Below the pieces are notes generated by a model. The model ran no database searches and was not told the DNA's origin. It saw only the letters and a program-made list of their open reading frames with translations. Made by a program: the position numbers and the translations under genes. DNA of 64,000 bases, taken from positions 2,726,001 through 2,790,000 of the forward strand of contig AP018172.1 of NCBI GenBank assembly GCA_002368175.1, given 5' to 3'. Of this stretch, positions 1 to 8,377 are shown in pieces. The stretch is from Calothrix sp. NIES-2098 (GTDB taxonomy: Bacteria > Cyanobacteriota > Cyanobacteriia > Cyanobacteriales > Nostocaceae). Each line of letters opens with the position of its first letter. The stretch's first letter is position 1.

Positions 1-1
1 T

Positions 2-178
2 CGCTTGCACATCTTTAGATATTACTGCCAAACTAACCCCTAAGTTAAAATAGCTGTTCGCGTACCGATTTATGAAACCTTTTTTCAACGAAAATTTATT
101 GCATCGGCAATTAAAAAATATTAATTGTGATTAATGATTGACGATGTAGAAGAGGAGGTGATTCGTCAATGGCTGTAG
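2..178 (+). pseudogene. xisH: xisH remnant (3' end), broken by in-frame stops
   Basis: Reading the frame that begins at base 2 gives a protein-like C-terminus: VPIYETFFQRKFIASAIKKY, two stops flanking a Leu, then LMIDDVEEEVIRQWL and a stop at 176-178. This resembles the end of XisH (the pattern xLAV-x-YxxFF-x8-I-x2-Y-x-L-x-L-x-V-x-xEVIxxW is my recollection of the family). Stops lie at 41-43 (TAA), 122-124 (TAA) and 128-130 (TGA), so the gene cannot be translated through. The last codons overlap the start of xisI at 169, the usual xisH-xisI arrangement. The 5' part lies outside the window. XisH and XisI are accessory factors for excision of the fdxN element in Anabaena, but the pair is common in cyanobacteria without that element. 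Confidence 0.7.
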
Positions 179-507
179 AACAATATCGACAATATATTAA
201 ATACCTGCTTTCTGAGCGACAAAAACGAGCTTCGAGATCGCGCAATTACGAAGAGTATGAAGTACAAACCATTTTTGACGAACAGCAAGACCACTATCAA
301 TTACTTTATGTCGGTTGGCGGGGAAATAAACGCGATTTTGGTTGTATTTTACATCTCGATATTAAAGATGAGAAAATTTGGATTCAACATGATGGTACGG
401 AAGAAGGAATTGCCAATCGATTAGTTGAGATGGGAGTACCCAAGCAATATATTATTTTGGCATTTCACGAACCATATGTACGTCAGTTTACTGAGTTTGG
501 CAGTTGA
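169..507 (+). CDS. xisI: XisI-family protein
   Basis: This 112-residue protein has the usual XisI length and hallmarks: an N-terminal helix (VEQYRQYIKYLLSE), a central DHYQLLYVGWRGNKR segment and the C-terminal motif VEMGVPKQYIILAFHEPYVR. In Anabaena, XisI works with XisH and the recombinase XisF to control excision of the fdxN element; isolated xisH/xisI pairs elsewhere have no proven role. The start at 169 is supported by a strong ribosome site (AGAGGAGGTG) ending about 9 bases upstream. The start overlaps the tail of the decayed xisH, so this copy has probably lost its partner. The reading frame itself is intact. Confidence 0.9.
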   Translation: MAVEQYRQYIKYLLSERQKRASRSRNYEEYEVQTIFDEQQDHYQLLYVGWRGNKRDFGCILHLDIKDEKIWIQHDGTEEGIANRLVEMGVPKQYIILAFHEPYVRQFTEFGS

Positions 508-540
508 TAGATATTGTAGATCGCTCCTGGAAAAGAGCCA

Positions 541-562
541 CTACGCGATCGCGTTTTTTCCT
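541..562 (+). terminator. possible Rho-independent terminator after xisI
   Basis: A self-complementary ACGCGATCGCGT is followed directly by a T-rich run (TTTTTTCCTTTTT). The stem can only be about 4-5 bp and it coincides with a HIP1 site, so the call is tentative. Confidence 0.35.
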
Positions 563-637
563 TTTTATAGCAATCACCTTCAGAGTATAAAAAAGGGAGA
601 AATAGTTTGAATGTTTTTGCTATGATGACTACCAAAT

Positions 638-2401
638 TTAAGCAGGTAAAGTATAGCGTTTATCGATCGCAGCTTTAATGGCATCGCGAGTTTCATTAGC
701 TGATTTGCCATCGCTTTTTTCAATTTCAGCAATTTCTTCGGCTAAGGATTCATCTTTAATCGCTTCTTTAAACCAACGCGAATAATCTCCCCGTTGCAGA
801 TGGAATAACCAAGTTTCATCATCTACACCCTCGGCAATTTGCGTGAATAAAATCAGGTTTTGAGCGCGGAGATTTAACTTTGCTTCTGGCCCTCGGAAGT
901 AAAAGCTTTTATCTTCTCCTAATTCTCCTTCAGCATATTTGCGGACATGACGACGGCGTTCGGTACGTCCTGGGGTAATTTGAAAGCGGAATGGTTCTGA
1001 ATTCTGTTCTCGAAACCAAGCCAATGCTTCACCTGTTTCTAAGGTTTGAGGCTGGAGTTGGGGCGGAAAATCACCGAGGGTTTCACAGAAGGCTTTGATG
1101 TTCTCTTCGGGTGAATTTCCGACAGTGAGAATAGTATCTATTAATGATAAGCCTGCGGTGGCAACTCGATCGGGATGGACTGTAATTAACATCATCCCCT
1201 TGAGTTGTTGAGGTAATGTCAAGGATGCGGGGTGCCAAGATGCAGGGATGAGATGATGTGCTTCATCTACAACTATCCAATGTGGACGACCAGTTCGCGA
1301 TCGCAATTCTAATAAAGCTGATAGGAGTTCGGCAAAAAATGCGGGACGATCCTGTAGCGCAATTCCTAGCAAGTTCACCACTACATTTTGGTTAGGTTGT
1401 TCTAGCAAATCTAAAACTTCTGCAATTCTGGGTGCTCCTTCAGTATTGCCTAAAATTATGCCTGGTTCAAAGTTGTCGTAGTCTCCCTCTGGGTCAATAA
1501 TACAGATTTGGTAGTTGTGTTCGGCAATTCTTTCTAATACGGCTGTGGCTAAGGTAGATTTACCGCCTCCAGAAGTCCCAGCTAATAGAATACTGGAACC
1601 ATAAGGTTTGATATAAACTTCTGCACCGTCTGTTTGATTCCCCAATAAGATTTTATGTCGTTGTAGCTGTTCGTTCAAATCTGACACATCATTAGCGATA
1701 ATTTTGTCAATTAATTCAACAACACCATCGCCTCTCTTACCCTGAGTCACAAAATCTACCTGTTCTTTCAGCATTGGTAAAGCATTAGCCACCGCCACAG
1801 ATAACTCGCTTAATTTGAGAAAAGCGTGGTCATTTTCTGCATCGCCAACTCCAACAACATTGTGCGGCGATAACTTCATTTCATTCAATGCTGCTAATAA
1901 ACCTGCGGCTTTGTTGATACCTGAAGGTAGTACCATCACTGCACCTTTGTTAAAGATGACTTGCAATTCTAATCCTAAGTCGCGGATGGTTTGTAGAACA
2001 GTTGTTTCATGGGGATGCCAAGTAGCAACAATGACTCGCCCAACTGCGAGTGGATTGACATGGCGATCGCGCAATGCCTGAATAAACTCTTGTGGTGGTT
2101 GCGAACCTAATAACTTTTCCTGACGAGAAGCTGGCGAATAGAGCAATGCACCATTTTCAGCCACTACATAATCAAATAAATCAATACGCTCAAAAACCTG
2201 TTGCAAATCATCTAGCTGCCTACCTGTAACTAATATTAGCTTTCTCCCAGAAGCGCGTAGGCGTTCTAGTGCTTCTAAAGTCTTCTCATTTACATGGCCA
2301 TCTGTAGCGAGAGTGCCATCATAATCAGTAGCTAATACAAAGTAACGCATGGGGCAGTAAAAAACTTGCGACTTTTCATTTTTTATAATGTCTTGAACCA
2401 A
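638..2401 (-). CDS. HAD-IIB phosphatase fused to HerA/DUF87-like ATPase
   Basis: This is a two-domain protein. The first ~230 residues are a HAD-IIB phosphatase: motif I is DYDGTLATDG, the sugar-phosphatase cap follows, and the later motifs are the lysine in SGINKAAG and the acidic GVGDAENDHAF. The second half carries a P-loop (AGTSGGGKSTLA) and a Walker B acidic pair (HWIVVDEAHHLIP), like HerA/DUF87 ATPases. A C-terminal ~130-residue region of unknown function follows. The open frame begins at a TTG at 2401, but the ATG at 2350 (MRYFVLATDYDGT) fits the HAD N-terminus better. No strong ribosome site is visible for either start. Substrate and role are unknown; the phosphatase class acts on small sugar phosphates or phosphoglycolate-like compounds. 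The gene stands alone. Confidence 0.8.
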   Translation of the reverse strand: MVQDIIKNEKSQVFYCPMRYFVLATDYDGTLATDGHVNEKTLEALERLRASGRKLILVTGRQLDDLQQVFERIDLFDYVVAENGALLYSPASRQEKLLGSQPPQEFIQALRDRHVNPLAVGRVIVATWHPHETTVLQTIRDLGLELQVIFNKGAVMVLPSGINKAAGLLAALNEMKLSPHNVVGVGDAENDHAFLKLSELSVAVANALPMLKEQVDFVTQGKRGDGVVELIDKIIANDVSDLNEQLQRHKILLGNQTDGAEVYIKPYGSSILLAGTSGGGKSTLATAVLERIAEHNYQICIIDPEGDYDNFEPGIILGNTEGAPRIAEVLDLLEQPNQNVVVNLLGIALQDRPAFFAELLSALLELRSRTGRPHWIVVDEAHHLIPASWHPASLTLPQQLKGMMLITVHPDRVATAGLSLIDTILTVGNSPEENIKAFCETLGDFPPQLQPQTLETGEALAWFREQNSEPFRFQITPGRTERRRHVRKYAEGELGEDKSFYFRGPEAKLNLRAQNLILFTQIAEGVDDETWLFHLQRGDYSRWFKEAIKDESLAEEIAEIEKSDGKSANETRDAIKAAIDKRYTLPA

Positions 2402-2527
2402 TAGATTCTTTATCCAGCTTGAGAGATAAAAATTTCTCTATCTCTGAGTTTTCAGTTTAGTAGTCTCTTGCATTGTTTTTAAAATCTGTATTAGTACAAA
2501 TTAAAATTAATGCAGTAGATGGGTAGA

Positions 2528-2546
2528 GGCACAACAATGTTGTGCC
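2528..2546. repeat. short dispersed-type palindrome
   Basis: GGCACAACAATGTTGTGCC is a perfect 9-bp stem around one central base, in the spacer between two minus-strand genes. It could act as a weak terminator for neither or both genes, or be one of the short palindromes common in Nostoc spacers. Confidence 0.5.
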
Positions 2547-2680
2547 CTTATGAGTAATTTATGTGTTGCAAATATTGTTTGAACTTTTATCAGCACTTTA
2601 GTTCTTCAAAATCAAAAGCTAAAGTTCTGATTATGTGTCTTAGCTATTAAAGATGGAATATTGTTGTGAATTGAAACTCC

Positions 2681-3541
2681 CTATGAGTTAGAAGAATTTT
2701 CTATATTCTCAACTTGCTTTTCTTCTTGTTTAAGTAAGAACATATAGACTATTCCAAAAATCAAGATACCAAGTACACCATAGGAATAAGAAGCTTGTCC
2801 GCCATGCCAGCTATCAAAAGCGGCTTTGTTTGTTCCTTCCATTATTGCCAGCATAGCAATTCTCCCTCCATTGATAACAAATCCTAAGAGGATGGCAAAA
2901 ATCGCTACAAAGAACCGCTTACTTTTGGCAATGGGGAACATTACTAAAGCAATAACCGATATACCTAATATATAGTTGATGGTATCTATACCAGAACAGT
3001 TATGAACTACTTTGATGCTGCCAGTTGGTAGATAAATATTTACACCAATATTTGTAACTTCAAAGCCTAAGTACCACAAAAGCAGACTAGCAAATTTGGC
3101 ACTTAAAGGTGAAATATCTAAAAATAAATCAGCAAGTACGCTGGGTATCCCTAGAAAAAACAGAATAGTCAGTTCCTCCCAATATTGCTTTAATCCCTTA
3201 AAACCAGAAGCCAGTAAGCCGACACCAAGAGCAGAAGTAAAGGATAAAAGACGCAGGGTATGTTCTAGATTCTGAGTTGTACTTTGCCATAGTACCCAAA
3301 TAATCAAGAGCAAGCCCACAATACTAGAGAAAACATCGCTTTCAAAGCGCAAGGTATGACGTTTGTCCCATAATATAGAGCCTGTAGCGAATAAAAACAA
3401 AATACTCATACCCAGATGGCCAATATCGGGAGCCTTCCAAACTAAGGTAAGACAAATTGCTTCTAGCCCAGCAGCAATACTCAAAAGCCAGAATGGTTCG
3501 GTCTTAAATAATTTGGGTGATACCAGGTCAGTAATTTTCAT
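2681..3541 (-). CDS. cyanoexosortase (exosortase/archaeosortase family)
   Basis: This 286-residue integral membrane protein has about eight hydrophobic segments and the exosortase catalytic triad. The cysteine is in HNCSGIDTINYI, the arginine in INGGRIAML, and the histidine in SWHGGQASY. Exosortases are membrane transpeptidases thought to process proteins with PEP-CTERM-like tails in export and exopolysaccharide systems. The length and the CSGID motif best fit the cyanobacterial exosortase A type. The partner protein usually encoded next door is not seen, and no neighbouring gene shows a sorting tail. The start at 3541 is an ATG (MKITDLVSPKLF); the spacer upstream is AT-rich. Confidence 0.85.
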   Translation of the reverse strand: MKITDLVSPKLFKTEPFWLLSIAAGLEAICLTLVWKAPDIGHLGMSILFLFATGSILWDKRHTLRFESDVFSSIVGLLLIIWVLWQSTTQNLEHTLRLLSFTSALGVGLLASGFKGLKQYWEELTILFFLGIPSVLADLFLDISPLSAKFASLLLWYLGFEVTNIGVNIYLPTGSIKVVHNCSGIDTINYILGISVIALVMFPIAKSKRFFVAIFAILLGFVINGGRIAMLAIMEGTNKAAFDSWHGGQASYSYGVLGILIFGIVYMFLLKQEEKQVENIENSSNS

Positions 3542-4193
3542 GGCAACAGTGGGTTTGCTAATTGCAAAAATTAGGTTTTTAGTAAGTTTTGGTATTTTGG
3601 TAAAGCTTGCACCTGGTTATTTCTTAAATAAGATGACATTTATTAATGTCGAATCACTAAATATTTTAGATGACACATTTAAGCTTGCTCATCAAGCATC
3701 ATATTGTATCGAAAAGATGCAAATTTTGACATACAAAATCTCATTTTAGATTGCGTACTATTTAACTTAAACATTGATAATTGCCAAAACCATAATCCAG
3801 CCTCTATTAATATGCAAGTCTTATATATGATTTACTTAACAGTTTTCCTAGACAAAGCCAATGTATCAGAGTGAATACTATAATTTTTTGTTACCCTAAG
3901 TGTTATCCCTAGGTTTTAATGTAATAAATATTTAAGTAAAGAAACTTAGATTAAATAAATTCTTTATGAATAAAAAGCACTAATTAATAAAGTTTTAGTA
4001 AAGTACTCGTTTACGGGCATGGCGCATAGCACATAATACTAGTGCCCAAGCGATCGCTCCAACTCGGCTGGAGATGGTTCATACCACTCCTAGAAGCTAA
4101 AAGCATCTGACTTTTCCCGTTATCTTTTTGCGGAGGTTTTGAGGCAAGAGGGCAGGAGTAAATAAAGATAGAAGGAAGCTGTGCCGACTACCT
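3542..4193. other. AT-rich spacer without a credible gene
   Basis: I see no coding region. The left part is presumably the promoter region of the exosortase gene. The last ~150 bases before the CRISPR repeats could hold its leader if the array was once transcribed on the plus strand, but nothing specific marks it. Confidence 0.5.
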
Positions 4194-4466
4194 GTTGCAG
4201 TCCCCTTGCAGGGAAATTAGTTATGGAAACACCTGGAGGAAACAGCCACTACACAACTGTGGGGCGGCTTGTGCCAATGTTTCAGTCCCCTTGCGGGGAA
4301 ATGGTTGATGGAAACCCAAAAGGCCCTGCAATAATATAAAGTTCTTTGCCTTGACTGTTTCAGTCCCCTTACGGGGAAATTAGTTATGGAAACTTCGGCA
4401 ATTATGCCCCGCACCGAGGCATATGAAATGTTTCAGTCCCCTTGCGAGGAAATTAGTTGTGGAAAT
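4194..4466 (+). CRISPR. four-repeat CRISPR remnant, no cas genes
   Basis: Four 37-base direct repeats lie at 4194-4230, 4279-4315, 4357-4393 and 4430-4466, separated by unrelated spacers of 48, 41 and 36 bases. The repeat starts GTTTCAGTCCCCTT, has a small CCCC/GGGG stem, and ends AGTTATGGAAAC. The GGAAAC 3' end suggests the plus strand is the crRNA sense. Repeat 1 (GTTGCAG start, GCAGGG) and repeat 4 (GCGAGG, ending GGAAAT) are degenerate, and repeat 2 differs in the middle (ATGGTTGATGG). No cas gene is in the window, so it is either an orphan array served in trans or a decaying relic. The repeat class resembles common Nostocales repeats; I do not assign a subtype. Confidence 0.88.
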
Positions 4467-4510
4467 ACCTCGGTTCTGAAACTTAAGCAGAGCAAGCTTC
4501 CTGGGAAGGG

Positions 4511-4669
4511 TTTTCGTGAACCGGAAATTTTGGTCATTTTCAGCCGACCTTATTGCAAATAATTTGTAACTTTCCTGATTCAGCAAATGCTAGAACTATT
4601 TACTTGTCAAGGTTCTGGCGATTTTCGCGAACCTCCCGGTATTTTTGCCCCCACTTTGGTTCGCGAAAA
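4511..4669. repeat. inverted and direct copies of TTTTCGCGAACC
   Basis: TTTTCGCGAACC at 4622-4633 pairs perfectly with GGTTCGCGAAAA at 4658-4669 (24-base loop). A third near-copy, TTTTCGTGAACC, sits at 4511-4522. No protein frame explains them. Confidence 0.6.
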
Positions 4670-4699
4670 ATTCGGGTTAGCGAATAATCATAAGATACT

Positions 4700-4717
4700 C
4701 ATCGACTTATGTCGATG
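4700..4717 (-). terminator. hairpin downstream of the helicase-like gene
   Basis: CATCGAC-TTAT-GTCGATG forms a 7-bp stem with a 4-base loop, about 33 bases past the stop of the minus-strand gene ending at 4751. There is no U-run behind it, so termination is only suggested. Confidence 0.35.
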
Positions 4718-4750
4718 TGTTTCAACCTTTACATCTAGCTGAAAAGCCAC

Positions 4751-6928
4751 TCAATTCACAACAGCCTCAGAATTAATTGGCACACAAGCATTTACTAAAT
4801 GTAACAGCGGCCCTAACTGCTCTTGTCCATTGACAGCTAAATCGCTATGGCACAAATAAACTTTTTCGGATACACGAGAAAGCAAATCTGCCAAAATTCT
4901 TTGCAGTCGTTGTTCTTCGGCTAATTTTTCATCTTCTGCTGTCCAAGGCGAACCTAATCTGTGTTGGAGAAACAAGGGTGCGCCAAATAACGTAGCTGCA
5001 CCACCTTTAGCCCACAAAGGAGAACTCGCATCCAGCCAAAAATGCCAACGGTGAAATCTCCTACTAGAACGGTATTGGAAGATGGTGGCTAAGGTGACAG
5101 CTTTTCTAGCTGGGCCAATGGGGCGTAAAGGATAGGGGTTGGCGGTAATCGTACCGCGCCGCAGTAGTTGAATAAATTCGGCAATGGTGCTTTCTGAAGG
5201 AATGGATGGAGGTAATTTGGAATTGGTTTGTTGCAGCCTAGTATTTATTTCCCAGTAGTGTTGGGCGGTTTCTAGCAATTCTCTGAGGGCTGCTAGTCGA
5301 TCGTAGGGTGGATTGGTATCTTTACACAAAAAGTCTTGAATTGCTAGGTAGATCAGGGAGATAGGGCTAGGAATTAAACGCTGTTCTTGTTGCGATCGCT
5401 GTTTTTCGATCCACTGTAATATCTCAGTATAAGCTGTTGTGGCGGCATAGCCGATGCGATCCCAGCGCTCGAAGGCTGTGACTGGTAGTAAATTAGGGCG
5501 TTCTGGATGAGGTTCAAAGCAGTAATCTGCTATTAACCCAGCGCGTACAGGATCGATGTTAGTGCTGAGTTCGGAGGCGCTATCTGCGGCTTTTGATTTT
5601 CTACTCAATACCACCAGCATCTCGGCTACGGCATCCCGATCTACTAAGCGTCCCAAACCGGGATAGACTAGAGCCAGCATGGTGAGTAATGCCCGAATCG
5701 CTGGCGAACTAATCAAGGGGCGTTGATCGTTGAGGGGTTCTACTTGGATATTTTGCTTGTTGAGGATTTCTATTAAGGTATAACGCGCGATCGCATCTAA
5801 ACCAGGTGCAATAACTGCGACTTCTTCCGGTTCTACCTCTCCTGAGGCGATCGCATCCACAATTACCTCGGCTGTTTGCCGCAACAATTGGGCGCGGGAG
5901 GTAGTTTGAATTGACTGTACGGTTTCTGGTAAGCTCAAAATTACCGTTGGTTCTGTGGCTAATTCCACCATTTGGGTAGCCAATTCAATTGCCAAGGATT
6001 CTACAGGCGGACCGATTAAGGTTTCAACTTGACAACGCCTTGCTAATCCTTCGAGATATTGAGGATCTGCTCCCAATCCCAAGCGCACTGCACCTTCAGG
6101 ATTGTAGCTAAACGCCCCAACTGCACCGCCATCTAACAAAAAATCAAACAGGTGACGCGCTACCCCTGGATATTCATCAACATCATCTGCTAATACAGCT
6201 TGATAACGTTTTGCTAGATGCTGTTGATAATTTTCATTGGTTAATAGATGCCGATTGTATAGTTCGGTAATAATCCCGTAGGTGAGAAATCCCCGATTTA
6301 AACACCAGTCGCGCCAATCTAGCAGCAAAGAGGCGAGAAATTCCGGATCTAAATCGATCGGATTATCTCCTAAACCAGTTGCCAAAATTTCAGCAATGCG
6401 ATCGCAATTTTCACCACTATAGGCTGCTAATTGCAATAAATCGAGGATGCGACGCACCAAACGATACTCATTCATTCCCGCTTGGCGCAAAGTCTCCTCG
6501 TCTAATTGAGAACGCCAGAGTTTTGTCGCCAATTCTTGCTCGGTTTCTGGACGCAATCTTACAGGAAATTGGGCGTTTAGGTTTAAAGACTGAATCAGCA
6601 ACGGCCAAAATAAAATTACTTCATCCTGAAAAAATCCTAGCGGGGTTTTAGCTCTCACCGGATATTTACCTAGAGTAGCAGTGACAATTCTATCGCCAAA
6701 TTCTCGACGGTTATCATCATTAGCTGCTAACAGCAAAACTCCTGGTTCTGCTTGGCGAAGTTCCAAACCTTTAACTAATTGCTTGCCTTTTTTTTGCTCT
6801 TTTTGGTTAGTATAAAATGAGCCATTAGCTTGATGATTACCTTGCACCCAACTACAAAACTGGTTAACTAAACGAGTAGTCTTGCCACTACGGCTACTAC
6901 CAACAATCCAAACAGAATGTGCAACCAC
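4751..6928 (-). CDS. SF1 helicase / AddB-like ATPase
   Basis: This 725-residue protein begins with a P-loop (IVGSSRSGKTTRLV) and has a Walker B-like acidic stretch (AVLADDVDEYPGVARHL) about 250 residues in, as in UvrD/RecB superfamily 1 proteins. Later blocks (VEEVAVIAPGLDAIARYT, IQVEPLNDQRPLISSPAIRAL) resemble motifs seen in AddB/RecB-type proteins that have lost parts of the helicase core. I do not see the four-cysteine iron-sulfur cluster or the PD-(D/E)XK nuclease block of true AddB. The GTG start at 6928 is supported by AAGGAGA about 8-9 bases upstream. A role in recombination or DNA repair is plausible but unproven. Confidence 0.7.
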   Translation of the reverse strand: MVAHSVWIVGSSRSGKTTRLVNQFCSWVQGNHQANGSFYTNQKEQKKGKQLVKGLELRQAEPGVLLLAANDDNRREFGDRIVTATLGKYPVRAKTPLGFFQDEVILFWPLLIQSLNLNAQFPVRLRPETEQELATKLWRSQLDEETLRQAGMNEYRLVRRILDLLQLAAYSGENCDRIAEILATGLGDNPIDLDPEFLASLLLDWRDWCLNRGFLTYGIITELYNRHLLTNENYQQHLAKRYQAVLADDVDEYPGVARHLFDFLLDGGAVGAFSYNPEGAVRLGLGADPQYLEGLARRCQVETLIGPPVESLAIELATQMVELATEPTVILSLPETVQSIQTTSRAQLLRQTAEVIVDAIASGEVEPEEVAVIAPGLDAIARYTLIEILNKQNIQVEPLNDQRPLISSPAIRALLTMLALVYPGLGRLVDRDAVAEMLVVLSRKSKAADSASELSTNIDPVRAGLIADYCFEPHPERPNLLPVTAFERWDRIGYAATTAYTEILQWIEKQRSQQEQRLIPSPISLIYLAIQDFLCKDTNPPYDRLAALRELLETAQHYWEINTRLQQTNSKLPPSIPSESTIAEFIQLLRRGTITANPYPLRPIGPARKAVTLATIFQYRSSRRFHRWHFWLDASSPLWAKGGAATLFGAPLFLQHRLGSPWTAEDEKLAEEQRLQRILADLLSRVSEKVYLCHSDLAVNGQEQLGPLLHLVNACVPINSEAVVN

Positions 6929-7006
6929 AAACCCTCTCCTTGTAGATTTGTTAGTATACTTCGTGCGTTAATTTAAGGTTAAGAATCACCAAATCATGCT
7001 GGATGA

Positions 7007-8326
7007 TTGCCGACGATGAAGAACTCTGTTTTTAGCCAAAAAATTTATCCTTTCTTGCTGAGTCTTTACCGATGGTACTTACGAACGCCAGAGCGTTCTC
7101 TAGATGAAGCTTACAATGCAGCATTAAAGATTAAAGAATTAGAAGATAAACATTTTAATGGTAATAAAGTAGACCCTGACTTAGCTATGTACAGTAGCAA
7201 TGTCATGGATTATTTTCAGGCAGATCTGAAAAAACAATTAAAAATTGCCCGAATGCGACTCACAGAGTTTAAAGGTAGTCGTTGGTTTTTAAACGAAGGT
7301 AATCAAGAAGCTGCAAATAAAGCAGGTGTAGAATATCCCGATCTTGCTTTAATTTTAGAAAAGCTGAGATTTATCGATGGAGTACTTTCAAAATATACTA
7401 ATGTTGAAAATGAAGTAAATTCCTTAGTTGTAGTAGATCAAACTCCTAAGATACCAACTAACTCAGTAATCGCTCAAACATCAACACCAAAATTACCTAA
7501 TAATAACCGCAGAAAACCTCAAGGGAAAGCGGATACAACAGGTATATTACCTAGGTCGATTTTAAGTACTATTACTCGTTTGCAAGTTGAATTAGATCCA
7601 AATTCCGAACAAGATGTTGTTCAAAATTTTCGCCAAACTCAAAGAAGAACAATCATATCCATTAGGTTTCTTTTACTATTAATTATAGTACCACTTCTTA
7701 CCCATCAAGTAGCAAAAGCATTGGTAGTCGGGCCGCTTGTGGAACGCTTTAGAGGTTCCGAAGCAATCCAAATCTTCCTCAATGTAGAAATGGAAGAAGA
7801 AGCTTTAGCAGAGTTAGAAAGGTTTGAAGAAAGAATAAAATTTGAGAATTTAATTAGCAAAGCACCACCACTATCTTCTGAGGAGCTAGAAACTCACATG
7901 AAGGAGAAAGCTGGTGAGATTGCCGAAGAATTCCGCGAAGAAAGCTCTAATGCTATTAAAAATGTTTTTTCAGATATTTTTTCTGTAGGCGCTTTTATTT
8001 GGTTGTTGCTCGTCAGTAAACCTTCTATCGCTATCATCAAAGAATTTTTCGATAATATTGTCTATGGGTTGAGTGACAGTGCTAAGGCATTTATTATCAT
8101 TTTGTTTACTGATGTTTTTGTCGGATTTCACTCTCCTCACGGCTGGGAAGTAATTTTAGAAGGTGTATCGCGCCATTGGGGATTACCAGCAAACCGAGAT
8201 TTTATCTTTCTATTTATTGCTACATTTCCAGTGATTTTAGATACGATTTTCAAATATTGGATTTTCCGTTACTTGAATCGCATCTCACCTTCTGCTGTTG
8301 CCACATATCATAATATGAATGAGTGA
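7007..8326 (+). CDS. pxcA: proton extrusion protein PxcA (CemA family)
   Basis: The sequence matches the PxcA/CemA family: the N-terminal KIYPFLLSLYRWYLRTPERSLDEAY, the central RMRLTEFKGSRWFLNEGNQ, and four hydrophobic segments in the C-terminal half (SIRFLLLLIIVPLL, FSVGAFIWLLLVSK, AFIIILFTDVFVGFHSPHGW, FIFLFIATFPVILDTIFKYWIF). In Synechocystis, PxcA drives light-dependent Na+-dependent proton extrusion across the cytoplasmic membrane. The open frame can start at a TTG (7007), but the ATG at 7016 gives the conserved N-terminus (MKNSVFSQKIYPF) and is the better start. The linker before the membrane part is low-complexity, as is usual in this family. Confidence 0.93.
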   Translation: MPTMKNSVFSQKIYPFLLSLYRWYLRTPERSLDEAYNAALKIKELEDKHFNGNKVDPDLAMYSSNVMDYFQADLKKQLKIARMRLTEFKGSRWFLNEGNQEAANKAGVEYPDLALILEKLRFIDGVLSKYTNVENEVNSLVVVDQTPKIPTNSVIAQTSTPKLPNNNRRKPQGKADTTGILPRSILSTITRLQVELDPNSEQDVVQNFRQTQRRTIISIRFLLLLIIVPLLTHQVAKALVVGPLVERFRGSEAIQIFLNVEMEEEALAELERFEERIKFENLISKAPPLSSEELETHMKEKAGEIAEEFREESSNAIKNVFSDIFSVGAFIWLLLVSKPSIAIIKEFFDNIVYGLSDSAKAFIIILFTDVFVGFHSPHGWEVILEGVSRHWGLPANRDFIFLFIATFPVILDTIFKYWIFRYLNRISPSAVATYHNMNE

Positions 8327-8377
8327 AATGGGGCATTAGTCAACAGTCAAGGGTCAAAAGTCAAGAGTCCATCCCAA

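Noticed and set aside
4217..4586. Two overlapping minus-strand open frames (65 and 68 codons)
   Set aside because: They are translations of CRISPR repeats and spacers; the recurring FPARGLKH-type peptide is the repeat read backwards.
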